Shown here one piece after another: positions 41,117-49,971 of a stretch of DNA of 64,000 nt. Each line of letters opens with the position of its first letter. The first letter of the stretch is position 1. Made by a program: the position numbers and the translations under genes. Source of the stretch: Bacteroidota bacterium (GTDB lineage: Bacteria; Bacteroidota; Bacteroidia; 2-12-FULL-35-15); the NCBI GenBank assembly GCA_947469885.1, contig CANIQT010000001.1, positions 372,001 to 436,000 of the forward strand, read 5' to 3'. The notes beneath the pieces are model-generated. The model was not told the origin of the DNA. It did no database searches and saw only the letters and a list, made by a program, of their open reading frames with translations.

Positions 41117-42814
41117 ATGAAATACAAAATACTAATTGCAATTACATTAGTTGCTATCACTTCTATCGTTGTAGATTTTAAAAAAGAAGCTCACGGAAAC
41201 ACAAATGGTGCTGTAGCTGGCGTTACAGGCTCTCCTTCGGATGGGGCTACATGTGCGCAAACCAATTGTCACAACACCACAGCAACAGCACAAGCAGGGT
41301 GGATAACTTCAAACATTCCCGGAACAGGCTATGTTCCCGGAACTGTTTACACTATTACAGCAACCGCTACACAAGCAGCTTTGTTGAGATATGGATTTGA
41401 AATATCTCCTCAAAATGCAGGAGGATTTTTGGTAGGAACAATGATTGCAGGAACAGGAACTCAACTGATAGCCGGAGGAAAATACATTACCCACACCAAC
41501 GCTGGAAGTACCGGCACCACTGGTTCTCATACCTGGACTTTTACTTGGATAGCACCACCATCAGGCACCGGAGCACTTACATTTTATGGTGCATTTAATT
41601 GTTCGAACAACGATACACATGATACTGGCGATATTATTTATACTTCTACATTGCCTGTTACCGAGGCTGTTCCTCCTGGTGTTGATTGCGGAATATTTTC
41701 TATCATAACGCCCGTTACTAACGATTGTTCAGGAAACATAACACCAGTTGTAAAGCTTGGAAACTATGGTACCGACACACTTACATCGACTACCATTAAT
41801 TATCAAATAGATGCTAATCCAGCATCTACTTATTCATGGTCGGGTAGTTTGGTAACTGGTACGTTTACAACGGTTACACTTCCTGCACTTACATCAACAG
41901 CAGGAGCACACACGTTTACTGCTTATACATCAGTACCAAACGGAGGTGCCGATGTGGTATTATCTAACGACAGCAAAACCAGCAACTATACAACTACTAT
42001 TACAGGTGCAACAATACCTTTGTTAGAAGGATTTGAAGCAACTACTTTTCCGCCAACCGGCTGGACAAGAATAAACAATGATAACGCTACTACTTGGACA
42101 CGAAACACCAGCGCACACAAAACAGGTGTTGCCAGCGCATACATTGATAATTGGAATTACTCTTCACTTGGTCAAAGAGACGAGCTTGCTACAATGCCGG
42201 TTAATCTTACTTCAATGGCTTCTCCTTATCTAAATTTTCAGGTAGCTTACAAAATGTATAGTACCACTTTTGCAGATACACTTACTGTTTTAATTTCTAC
42301 CGATTGTGGAGCTACATGGAGTCAGCTTTATAAAAAATGGGGAAGTACACTTGCAAGCATTACTGCAAGCGGAGGCACCACAGCATTTGTTCCAACTGGT
42401 ACCCAATGGAGACAAGAAACCATTAGCCTTGCAGCTTATTCAAGCTGTTCCACTGCATTGTTCCGATTTATTAATGGAACACGAAATGGAAATAATCTTT
42501 ACCTTGATGATATAAACATTGGAGGAGGGGCTGGTGTTAACGAACTTAGTAACAAACCATCAATACATTTATTTCCAAACCCTGCTAACGATTTACTAAC
42601 AGTGGAATATACACTTGCTCAATCATCGTCTGTTTCTGTAAAAATAATGGATATACAAGGTAGAGAAATTGCTGAACTTATTTCTGAAAAAGAAAAAAGT
42701 GCAGGAAAATATTCTTCAACCTTTGATATAAAATCATTTAAACAAGGAATGTATTTTCTAACTATCACAGCAGGTAACAGTGTTACTACCGAGAAAGTGA
42801 TGGTAGCACGATAA
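41117..42814 (+). CDS. Secreted choice-of-anchor V-like/MAM-like protein with T9SS type A sorting domain
   Basis: This is a 565-residue T9SS cargo with four parts. After a signal or anchor (residues 1-21), the N-terminal domain GSPSDGATCAQTNCHNT...YTITATATQA resembles the reelin-like choice-of-anchor V domain with its C-x4-CH pair. An adhesion-type linker domain is followed by a jelly-roll domain (PLLEGFEATTFPPTGWTRINND ... LFRFINGTRNGNNLYLDDINI) of MAM-like type. The sorting domain starts IHLFPNPANDLLTVEY. It probably acts as a surface adhesin or matrix protein. Confidence 0.82.
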   Translation: MKYKILIAITLVAITSIVVDFKKEAHGNTNGAVAGVTGSPSDGATCAQTNCHNTTATAQAGWITSNIPGTGYVPGTVYTITATATQAALLRYGFEISPQNAGGFLVGTMIAGTGTQLIAGGKYITHTNAGSTGTTGSHTWTFTWIAPPSGTGALTFYGAFNCSNNDTHDTGDIIYTSTLPVTEAVPPGVDCGIFSIITPVTNDCSGNITPVVKLGNYGTDTLTSTTINYQIDANPASTYSWSGSLVTGTFTTVTLPALTSTAGAHTFTAYTSVPNGGADVVLSNDSKTSNYTTTITGATIPLLEGFEATTFPPTGWTRINNDNATTWTRNTSAHKTGVASAYIDNWNYSSLGQRDELATMPVNLTSMASPYLNFQVAYKMYSTTFADTLTVLISTDCGATWSQLYKKWGSTLASITASGGTTAFVPTGTQWRQETISLAAYSSCSTALFRFINGTRNGNNLYLDDINIGGGAGVNELSNKPSIHLFPNPANDLLTVEYTLAQSSSVSVKIMDIQGREIAELISEKEKSAGKYSSTFDIKSFKQGMYFLTITAGNSVTTEKVMVAR

Positions 42815-42830
42815 TAGTTAATTGCTAAAC

Positions 42831-42872
42831 AAAAAGGCTTGAGTCAAATATTTAATTGGCTCAAGCCTTTTT
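42831..42872 (+). terminator. Terminator after the choice-of-anchor protein gene
   Basis: The 13-bp perfect stem AAAAAGGCTTGAG / CTCAAGCCTTTTT has a 16-nt loop and is followed by a T-rich run, 16 bp after the stop. Confidence 0.85.
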
Positions 42873-42886
42873 GTTTTTAAAATAAT

Positions 42887-42894
42887 TACCTTTG
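42887..42894 (+). promoter_or_regulatory. -7 promoter box for the TPR protein gene
   Basis: TACCTTTG fits TAnnTTTG and lies 19 bp before the ATG. A TTG at 42871-42873 is closer than usual (13 bp). Confidence 0.5.
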
Positions 42895-42913
42895 GTAATA
42901 TTTTCGTACAACT

Positions 42914-44026
42914 ATGAAACAACAACTTATTTTTATTTGCTCTTTACTTTTTATTTTTACTTCGGCAACTCTATTTGCTCAAGAAGAAGATAAAGCAAAA
43001 GTGGATACACTGGATGCAAACACAATTATTATAAGAGCAGGAAATGCAAAGTGTGACTCTGCTGCTGCACACGAAAAAAAGAAAGACCTGAAAGGAGCAA
43101 ATAGGTATTATGCCGATGCAATGAAGGAGTACAGAAAGTTGATGAAAAAAGATAAAGAAATGTTTGCACCTTATTATTACATCGCCAAAGTGCAAATGAA
43201 AACAAAAGACTACAAAGAAGCTATTGAAAATTATACCAAAGCAATTATTTTAGATTCTACACATGATGATGCTTTTCGTGATAGAGGAATTGCAGAAGTA
43301 GAAATGCAAAAGTTTGCGGAAGCAAAAAAAGATTTTAATTATGCCCTCAGTTTAAATGCCAACGACCCACTTACCTATTACCAACGAGGAAAAATTAATG
43401 AAAGAGATAAAAACAAGCAACCATGTTTTGAAGATTACGAAAGTGCATTGGATTTAAAACCAAATTATCCTGAAGTTCTTTTTAGACGAGGAATGTTATA
43501 TGTTAACAACAAACAAGATTATATACTTGCCGTTGGAGACTTTAATAAAGTAACACTACTGGATTCCACTTTTTATATTGCTTATTTTTGGAAAGGCAAA
43601 GCCTATTATCTTGGTGCAGATTATCGCTCGGCAAACAATGAACTCACACGGTTTCTTCAAATAGACTCAAACAGTATAGAAGCAATGGTGTTGCGCGGTG
43701 CGTCACGATTAAATTACAATGATTTCTCTAATGCTATTCGCGATTTTGACGACATCATAAAGTTGGAACCAAAGAATTTTATTGCACTCACCAATCGAGG
43801 ATTGGCAAAAGGACAGCTAAAAAATTTTAAAGGAGGGTTGGAAGATTTAGATTTAGCAATAAAAATTAAGAACGATTATTCGCCTGCCTACATCAATAGG
43901 GCATTGGTAAAATACATGGATAAAGATAAAAAAGGTGCATGCAAAGATTTGCATTTGGCAGATGGGTTGAACAATGCCAAGGCTTACGAATTGTTAGAGA
44001 AGTACTGCAAATCAGAAGTAAAATAA
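42914..44026 (+). CDS. Exported TPR-repeat protein
   Basis: This 370-residue protein has a signal peptide ending near TLFAQ (residue 23), then a series of about eight TPR units, visible as A-x-x-x-Y-x-x-A-I-x-L-x-P/S patterns (YKEAIENYTKAIILDST, FAEAKKDFNYALSLNAND and so on). TPRs serve protein-protein contacts, here in the periplasm or at the outer membrane. There is no enzymatic domain. Its stop codon directly abuts the stop of the convergent phosphoesterase gene (no base between). Confidence 0.85.
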   Translation: MKQQLIFICSLLFIFTSATLFAQEEDKAKVDTLDANTIIIRAGNAKCDSAAAHEKKKDLKGANRYYADAMKEYRKLMKKDKEMFAPYYYIAKVQMKTKDYKEAIENYTKAIILDSTHDDAFRDRGIAEVEMQKFAEAKKDFNYALSLNANDPLTYYQRGKINERDKNKQPCFEDYESALDLKPNYPEVLFRRGMLYVNNKQDYILAVGDFNKVTLLDSTFYIAYFWKGKAYYLGADYRSANNELTRFLQIDSNSIEAMVLRGASRLNYNDFSNAIRDFDDIIKLEPKNFIALTNRGLAKGQLKNFKGGLEDLDLAIKIKNDYSPAYINRALVKYMDKDKKGACKDLHLADGLNNAKAYELLEKYCKSEVK

Positions 44027-45079
44027 TTAAAATCCATTTATCACTTTAGGCTCCTCTCCTACTCTATACACAATGGTGGTATGAGTTCCATCTCTTTTGT
44101 AAATAATTTTAACAAATCCTGTTTGCTTATCATCCTCGAAAACGGAATCAAATCTTTTCCTTTTATTTAGCGGAGATAATTTGCTTCCAGAACCACTAAC
44201 AATATACCTGTTCTCGTTTCCTTTTATACATTGTAAATTATGGTCATGCCCTGATGCATAAATAATGTTGTCGTATTTATTGAAAATGGTCAACATTCTT
44301 TCCCTCATTTTTTTATACTTTGGTTGAGAGATGTCTTGGAAGTAGAGACGATACATACCTGCAAAACCAAGAATAAAAAATGGAGTTTTATTAATTAAAA
44401 ATCGGAAAGGTTGCCTGCTTCTTGAATGCTGACCGTTAGTAAATATAGGATGATGAGCAGCAATAATTACTTGTTGATTATTACGTTTTGCAACATTCAG
44501 CAAACTATCCAAGTGGCTATAAAATAATTTTTCGGTGTTTTTCTTTGAACCAATCTTACCTTTTTTATTTCGATGCAAAAACCATTGTGTATCTATCATT
44601 ATTATCATTAGGTCATTATTTAACATCACTGAAGCAGGTCCTGGCAAGCCATTTACAGGCAAAAAGGTGGATTCATTTTTATTGGCTACAGTTGATTTCA
44701 TTTTCAAATATTCATTTACATATTCCTTTTGAATTTGAATTCTATTTAGTCCCAATCTTGTTTGTGCAGCCCAATCATGATTACCCGGAATAAAATAAGC
44801 TTGTCCTTTATATTCTTTTAAAATTGATAATTGCGATTCCAAATGAGAAGCAGATTTTCTGTCATTGGCCTTCAATCCTGCAGGATAAACATTATCTCCT
44901 AAAAAAATAATCGCACTATTTGAATTGTTAAGCAGTTCTTCTTTCAGCATCAATAGAGCTTTACCCGAGACGGTGTCTTCTCCTGCATCACCAATCAAAT
45001 AAACTGAATAATCAGTTTTACTTTGAGCAAAAACAGAAAGCGAAAAGAAAATAAAAGAAAAAAAGAGTAAATATTTCAT
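44027..45079 (-). CDS. Exported calcineurin-like metallophosphoesterase
   Basis: This 350-residue protein has a signal peptide ending near SVFAQ (residue 19) and the metal-site motifs of purple-acid/calcineurin phosphatases in order: IGDAGED, FLGDNVYPAG, PGNHDW, AAHHPIF and SGHDHNLQ. All metal ligands appear present. The substrate is unknown, probably phosphate esters in the periplasm. It overlaps nnr by 4 bp (ATGA), so it belongs to the DUF2752-nnr-phosphoesterase operon. Confidence 0.88.
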   Translation of the reverse strand: MKYLLFFSFIFFSLSVFAQSKTDYSVYLIGDAGEDTVSGKALLMLKEELLNNSNSAIIFLGDNVYPAGLKANDRKSASHLESQLSILKEYKGQAYFIPGNHDWAAQTRLGLNRIQIQKEYVNEYLKMKSTVANKNESTFLPVNGLPGPASVMLNNDLMIIMIDTQWFLHRNKKGKIGSKKNTEKLFYSHLDSLLNVAKRNNQQVIIAAHHPIFTNGQHSRSRQPFRFLINKTPFFILGFAGMYRLYFQDISQPKYKKMRERMLTIFNKYDNIIYASGHDHNLQCIKGNENRYIVSGSGSKLSPLNKRKRFDSVFEDDKQTGFVKIIYKRDGTHTTIVYRVGEEPKVINGF

Positions 45080-46623
45080 TCTGGTTCCAATTCATCTCTG
45101 ATAAAATTGTAGGCATCGCTAAGATGTTCAATGATGTCAGAGGCAATCATGGTTTCTTCTGTTTTTTTATTTGCAGCAAAATCACCTGCTAATCCGTGCA
45201 AATATACACCCAATATACAAGCCTGAGTTGGAGAATAGCGTTGAGCTAACAGAGAAGTAATGATTCCGGTAAGAACATCGCCACTACCCGCAGTAGCCAT
45301 TCCCGGATTACCAGTAGAGTTAAAATAAACTGCTCCATTCGGAGTAGATATAGAAGTGTGAGCACCTTTTAACACAACAAATACATTATATTTTATAGAG
45401 AAGTCAATTTGTTGTTTCAGTCGTTGCTCCGTATTAGAAACCTTGCCCACCAAACGCTCAAACTCTTTGATATGTGGGGTTAATATACAATTGGATGGAA
45501 GAAACGAAAGCCATGTTTTGTATTCAGAAAGAATATTTATTGCATCTGCATCAAACACAATAGGCACCAAACTATTTTGGATTAACAATTTCAAAACATT
45601 TTGTGTTTGTTTTTCCAAACCTATTCCCGGACCAATAGCAATCGCATTGCATTTTTCAAGATTTATGTTGTCTGAAATAAAATCATTTTCAGAATCCACG
45701 TCAGCCATTACTTCGGGAATAGCAGTTTGAATAATATCATAACCACAAGTTGGAACATGAACTGTTACCAACCCAGCACCATTCTTTATACATGCTTTAG
45801 ATGAAAGCACAGCAGCACCCACCTTACCTTTACTTCCCGCAACTATTAGCGCATGCCCAAAATCACCTTTGTGTGTATTTCTATTTCTTGTTTTTAAAAT
45901 TGTTTTGACAATTTCCTTTGTAATAATATAATTTAGGGTTGTTGTTTTGGAAATATATTCTTTGCTCAATCCAATATCCAGAACACTAAACTCACCTATA
46001 TACTGATCATTTTCAGGAAACATAAAAGAGAGTTTAGGAAATTGAAAAGTAAGAGTATGGTTGGCTTTTACTATCACATCATCCAATCCGTTTGATTTAT
46101 CACAAAATAAACCAGAAGGAACATCTATTGAAATTATTTTAAATTTTTGCTTATTAATAAAATTAATTGTGTCTGCCAATAATCCTTCAATCGGTTTGTT
46201 TATACCCGTCCCAAAGAGGGCATCTATGATAATCGGAGCTCCCCTCATTTCAAATTCAAGAGATGGAATTTCATCAATTGATTTTATTTCATTTATTTCT
46301 ATTTCCTTTGTTTCTATTTCTGTCTCTGTTTTTAAATGTTTATAATTAATTTTAAAATCGTTGCTTTGACTACCTGAATGGCTAACAATAACAACCTTCA
46401 CAAGATGACCGAAACGCTGCAATTCCCTTGCAACTCCTAAACCATCTCCACCGTTATTACCAACGCCACAAAAAATAACGAAATTGGATATTTGATTTCT
46501 GTTTCTAATCCAAGTACTAATAGCCCAAGCTGCTCTCTCCATTAAATCAATAGAAGAAATCGGCTCGTGTTTAATGGTAAACTTATCGGCTTCGCGAATT
46601 TGTTCAACAGAAAATATTTTCAT
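45076..46623 (-). CDS. nnr: Bifunctional NAD(P)H-hydrate epimerase/dehydratase
   Basis: This 515-residue metabolite-repair enzyme has an N-terminal NnrE epimerase domain (CGVGNNGGDGLGVAREL, IIDALFGTG, SIDVPSG) and a C-terminal NnrD ADP-dependent dehydratase (AIAIGPGIG, LTPHIKEFERL, ATAGSGDVLTG). Together they restore damaged NAD(P)H hydrates. A Glu/Thr/Ile run (KTETEIETKEIEINEIK) between strands of the first domain is a low-complexity, roughly 6-bp-period insertion not expected in the family. It overlaps both neighbours by 4 bp. Confidence 0.93.
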   Translation of the reverse strand: MKIFSVEQIREADKFTIKHEPISSIDLMERAAWAISTWIRNRNQISNFVIFCGVGNNGGDGLGVARELQRFGHLVKVVIVSHSGSQSNDFKINYKHLKTETEIETKEIEINEIKSIDEIPSLEFEMRGAPIIIDALFGTGINKPIEGLLADTINFINKQKFKIISIDVPSGLFCDKSNGLDDVIVKANHTLTFQFPKLSFMFPENDQYIGEFSVLDIGLSKEYISKTTTLNYIITKEIVKTILKTRNRNTHKGDFGHALIVAGSKGKVGAAVLSSKACIKNGAGLVTVHVPTCGYDIIQTAIPEVMADVDSENDFISDNINLEKCNAIAIGPGIGLEKQTQNVLKLLIQNSLVPIVFDADAINILSEYKTWLSFLPSNCILTPHIKEFERLVGKVSNTEQRLKQQIDFSIKYNVFVVLKGAHTSISTPNGAVYFNSTGNPGMATAGSGDVLTGIITSLLAQRYSPTQACILGVYLHGLAGDFAANKKTEETMIASDIIEHLSDAYNFIRDELEPE

Positions 46624-46916
46624 CCTATAAATTTAATGATGTAATTAATTACTATAATAACGGAAGAAAAAATAAATAAATATTTAATTATTGCTGCTCC
46701 GTTTTTAAATCTGAAGAACAAATGTAAGAAAGTAAATGTTAATGTAATTAGGATTGGAATTAATGCAGGGTATAAGCGAAAGCATTCCGTCAAATTCCCT
46801 TTTAGTAATTCTATAAATGCTCTTTGCATTCCGCAACCGGGGCAGTCAATTCCAACAATTGCTTTATATGGGCAAGCCAGCAGATGGTTTTCTAACCAAT
46901 GAATGAAAAGAAACAT
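46620..46916 (-). CDS. DUF2752 membrane protein
   Basis: This 98-residue protein has the DUF2752 signature CPGCGMQRA (residues about 25-33) after a short N-terminus, and two hydrophobic helices (residues about 49-70 and 78-97). The family is a set of small membrane proteins with no known activity. It is the first gene of the DUF2752-nnr-phosphoesterase operon, with a 4-bp overlap into nnr. Confidence 0.85.
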   Translation of the reverse strand: MFLFIHWLENHLLACPYKAIVGIDCPGCGMQRAFIELLKGNLTECFRLYPALIPILITLTFTFLHLFFRFKNGAAIIKYLFIFSSVIIVINYIIKFIG

Positions 46917-46930
46917 TTGTATAAAAATAA

Positions 46931-46959
46931 AAAGAGTTCTGTCAATGACAGAACTCTTT
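46931..46959 (-). terminator. Terminator after the CCC-motif membrane protein gene
   Basis: A 13-bp perfect stem AAAGAGTTCTGTC / GACAGAACTCTTT with a 3-nt loop has A and T flanks on both strands, 20 bp downstream of the stop at 46980. Confidence 0.85.
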
Positions 46960-46979
46960 AAAACGAGATTAATCTATGA

Positions 46980-47369
46980 TTAGTGTCTGCTAAATAAATC
47001 AAGAAGCCCGCCCGAAATAGCTGCTCCAATTATCAAAATATAAATAATCAGAAACACAAGATAAGCAGCCGAGAGACAAGTTCCAATTATTGCACATACT
47101 TTACCGGCTTTCAGATTTTTGAAAGAAGCTTCTGTATAAATTCCTGGATTTTCGTTATACATTTTGTTTGCCTTACCTGACAATACTAAGGCAATAATAC
47201 CTAGTATAATTCCGATAATTCCATAACAAAAACAACCGACAATAGAAATAATTCCAAGCACCAAAACGGCAGTAGAATTAGGTATTTGCTGTTGTCCGAA
47301 TGGTTGAGAAAATTGTTGTTGAAATTGTTGATTAATGTTTCCCTGATTTGGTGTTCCTTGATTTTCCAT
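46980..47369 (-). CDS. CCC-motif/DUF4190-like small membrane protein
   Basis: This 129-residue protein has a Gln/Asn-rich hydrophilic N-terminus (residues 1-30), two membrane helices around a loop with KANKMYNENPGIYT, and the GIISIVGCFCYGIIGIILG core seen in Bacteroidota CCC-motif membrane proteins. No enzymatic residues are visible. It sits between the coaE cluster and a terminator. Confidence 0.75.
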   Translation of the reverse strand: MENQGTPNQGNINQQFQQQFSQPFGQQQIPNSTAVLVLGIISIVGCFCYGIIGIILGIIALVLSGKANKMYNENPGIYTEASFKNLKAGKVCAIIGTCLSAAYLVFLIIYILIIGAAISGGLLDLFSRH

Positions 47370-47424
47370 ATTAAGTTGTTTTAATTTTGATTCGAAAATA
47401 GTAAGAATATTTTAATTAGCAATA

Positions 47425-48018
47425 TTATTTGCCTTCAAGAAGTAGATTGTGGATTTTCATAACCTGAGGAATCAACAATTGTTCATCATCGTTCTGAATA
47501 GTAAATTGAGAAAGTTTAATTTTTTCTTCTTCATTCATTTGGTTTTTCATTCGTTCCAAAACTTGTTCTCTCGTAATTTCATCCCTTTGCATTGCCCTCT
47601 GAATTCTCAATCCAACAGGTGCAATAACCGTAATCACAGTATCCACCTGTTTGTTGGCTCCACTTTCAAATAATATGGCGGCTTCTTTTAAAATGTATTT
47701 ACTTTCATGATGTTCCTTCACCCATTCTTCGAAACGGAGTGCCACAGCAGGATGCAGAATAGCATTCAGTTGTTCTAGTTTTTCTTTGTTACTAAACACA
47801 ACAATGGCTAATTTTCCTTTGTCAATCGTTCCCTGATTACCAATAACAGCAGTTCCAAACTGTTTAGAAATCCTTCTGTTTATATCTGCATCATAAAATA
47901 ACAATTTCTTCGATTCTTCATCCGAATAAAATACAGGAATACCAAGCAATTTGAAAACCTTGCATACCATTGTCTTTCCACTCCCTATTCCTCCGGTTAT
48001 TCCTACCTTTATTACCAT
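47425..48018 (-). CDS. coaE: Dephospho-CoA kinase
   Basis: This 197-residue enzyme catalyses the last step of coenzyme A synthesis, phosphorylating dephospho-CoA with ATP. The P-loop GITGGIGSGKT is at residues 6-16, DEESKKLL at 37 onward, and a lid region with ILKEAAILFESGANK follows. Length and motifs are normal. It begins immediately after the ybbR-like gene stop (no gap), so the two are coupled. Confidence 0.95.
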   Translation of the reverse strand: MVIKVGITGGIGSGKTMVCKVFKLLGIPVFYSDEESKKLLFYDADINRRISKQFGTAVIGNQGTIDKGKLAIVVFSNKEKLEQLNAILHPAVALRFEEWVKEHHESKYILKEAAILFESGANKQVDTVITVIAPVGLRIQRAMQRDEITREQVLERMKNQMNEEEKIKLSQFTIQNDDEQLLIPQVMKIHNLLLEGK

Positions 48019-48996
48019 CTATTTTTTGATAATATATTCTACCTTTTCTGGGTTCATTTTTACAGCTGTTATTTCGGATGGAAATTTCACCAACTGAATT
48101 TTTAATTTATTATTCCCATTTTCTATTTTTTTATAGTCAACAATAGCCCTAAACTGTGTCACATTTATTTTTTCGTAATTATCAAATGCCACATTGAATT
48201 TAACAGAAACTTTATCAGGAAAGGCTTTTAATCCATAACCTAAAGGAAGATTTTCCACCTCCAAAGGCAACTCGATGATTGCCTCCGTAAATTTAGTAAC
48301 ATTGAGGGTTGCCTGAACATTTGGCTGAGACAGTTCGACAAATTTCATTAAGCGTGATTTATTAATATTCAATTTAACCGAAACAGAATTGGTAATGTTT
48401 TTCAACACAATTGGAATTGTTTCCACAAAATTTATTTTATCAACCACATCAGATGCACCCGAAATATCAATGAATGATGGAGTAAGTATCATGCTATCTC
48501 TTTGTTGATATTGGTTTTGAAAAGTAATCGTAACATTTGGTTTTACAGGAACACGTTTAGTTATTTTTTTATTGAAATTAAGAAAAATCGTATCGGGATA
48601 TACTTTCACAATTTTAATATTATTACTGAATTGCGCTTTTATTTTATCAACTCTCGAATTACTTAATAAATAATAATGATTTTTTATTGCCAAAGGATTA
48701 ACGTCATTTATGTCAACAAAAATAGTTTCATTTTTATGTTTTAATTTATACCAAAACAAATTAAAACCTTTTGATTCTATTTGAATGTCTATAGTTTCGG
48801 GCAGGTGATTCGCAATCACTTTGTCGATTGGGAAATTAATATATTGAACCGGGAAATTTACTGATATGATATACTGCTTCGAAAGTGTCATCAAGAGCCA
48901 GAAAAAAACAGAGATTAACAAACAAAATAAAAAAGTAATTACCCGTTTGTTTAAACGAATTCCTTCATCACCAGATGTATTTTTAATTTTGCTCAA
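48019..48996 (-). CDS. YbbR-like domain protein (CdaR-like), membrane-anchored
   Basis: This 325-residue protein has one N-terminal membrane helix (ITFLFCLLISVFFWLLMTLS, residues 19-38) followed by repeated YbbR beta domains, as in VKPNVTITFQNQ and VSVKLNINKSRLM. In Firmicutes CdaR controls a diadenylate cyclase; in Bacteroidota a member occurs between yajC and coaE, as here. The role of this protein is unproven. Confidence 0.82.
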   Translation of the reverse strand: MSKIKNTSGDEGIRLNKRVITFLFCLLISVFFWLLMTLSKQYIISVNFPVQYINFPIDKVIANHLPETIDIQIESKGFNLFWYKLKHKNETIFVDINDVNPLAIKNHYYLLSNSRVDKIKAQFSNNIKIVKVYPDTIFLNFNKKITKRVPVKPNVTITFQNQYQQRDSMILTPSFIDISGASDVVDKINFVETIPIVLKNITNSVSVKLNINKSRLMKFVELSQPNVQATLNVTKFTEAIIELPLEVENLPLGYGLKAFPDKVSVKFNVAFDNYEKINVTQFRAIVDYKKIENGNNKLKIQLVKFPSEITAVKMNPEKVEYIIKK

Positions 48997-49052
48997 TGTA
49001 ATTTAGGATGATTATTTTGCACAAATTTAATAAACTGTTTAACAAAAAAATA

Positions 49053-49079
49053 GCGTTGAGCAATTTCTTTACTCAACGC
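49053..49079 (-). terminator. Terminator after yajC
   Basis: The stem GCGTTGAG / CTCAACGC (8 bp, 11-nt loop) is followed on the minus strand by TATTTTTTTG, 23 bp after the yajC stop. Confidence 0.8.
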
Positions 49080-49101
49080 CATTTTATATAAATTTCATTT
49101 C

Positions 49102-49422
49102 TTACTTAGGTTCAGCACCAATCAACGTTGATGAATCCATTGACACAGCACTTTTTTCAATTTTTAATTTGTGTCCACCTTCCACTTCAATGATAAAGGT
49201 TTTTTCTTGTACTTCAACAATTTTAGCATGGATACCTCCAATGGTAACAATCTTATCGCCTTTGGCAATATTCTCACGAAACTTCTTCTGGTCTTTCGAT
49301 TTTTTCAGTTGAGGGCGAATCATAAAAAAGTAAAATACTACGATGATTAAAATCAAAGGTATAAAAGAACCAATTGAATTTGCACCTCCTTGTGCACCTG
49401 TCATTAATAATGTTTTTATCAT
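49102..49422 (-). CDS. yajC: Sec translocon accessory protein YajC
   Basis: This 106-residue protein has one membrane helix (residues about 22-38, ILIIVVFYFFMIRPQLKK) followed by the conserved KKFRENIAKGDKIVTIGGIHAKI cytoplasmic domain. It associates with SecDF in the inner membrane. The gene order nusB-DUF1573-yajC is conserved in Bacteroidota. Confidence 0.93.
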   Translation of the reverse strand: MIKTLLMTGAQGGANSIGSFIPLILIIVVFYFFMIRPQLKKSKDQKKFRENIAKGDKIVTIGGIHAKIVEVQEKTFIIEVEGGHKLKIEKSAVSMDSSTLIGAEPK

Positions 49423-49471
49423 TTTCTTGTTTTTGTTTATTTATTATTTATTAATTTTTTATTATTCGTTT

Positions 49472-49939
49472 TTAATCTTCAGGAACATTGATGGTAGAAG
49501 CAATGGATAAAACACGGGTGCTTGGATTACAGTTGGTAACCAATGTTACCGTTTTTTCCACAATACCTGATTTCCCTTCGCTATTAAATACCACATCTAT
49601 TTTCGATTCCTGTCCAGCTTTCACTGGTCCTTTCGGATAGGTGGGAACTGTGCAACCACAACTTCCTTGGGCAGAAGAAACTACCAAATCAGAACCACCC
49701 ATATTTTTAAATATGAATGAATACGATACTTTTTCGCCCTGTGTTATTCTTCCAAAATCATGTTTTTCTTCGTTGAAAACCATGACAGGCGCAGAGCCCG
49801 GTGCTGCCTGTTTGCCTGACGCAGTGGAAGGCACATTAATTACATCTGTAGAAATGGTTGATGAATTATCCGTTTTAGGGGAGCACGAAACGGAAGACAA
49901 AATGATTGAACCAATTATTATTATTAAACTTAACTTCAT
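49472..49939 (-). CDS. DUF1573 lipoprotein
   Basis: This 155-residue protein has a lipobox LSSVSC (Cys19) and a DUF1573 beta domain with HDFGRITQGEKVSYSFIFKNMG and SCGCTVPTYPKGPVKAG. It is a common Bacteroidota periplasmic protein of unknown role, regularly between nusB and yajC as here. Confidence 0.88.
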   Translation of the reverse strand: MKLSLIIIIGSIILSSVSCSPKTDNSSTISTDVINVPSTASGKQAAPGSAPVMVFNEEKHDFGRITQGEKVSYSFIFKNMGGSDLVVSSAQGSCGCTVPTYPKGPVKAGQESKIDVVFNSEGKSGIVEKTVTLVTNCNPSTRVLSIASTINVPED

Positions 49940-49971
49940 TTTTTTATTTCTATAGTTTTATTTGTAAAACT

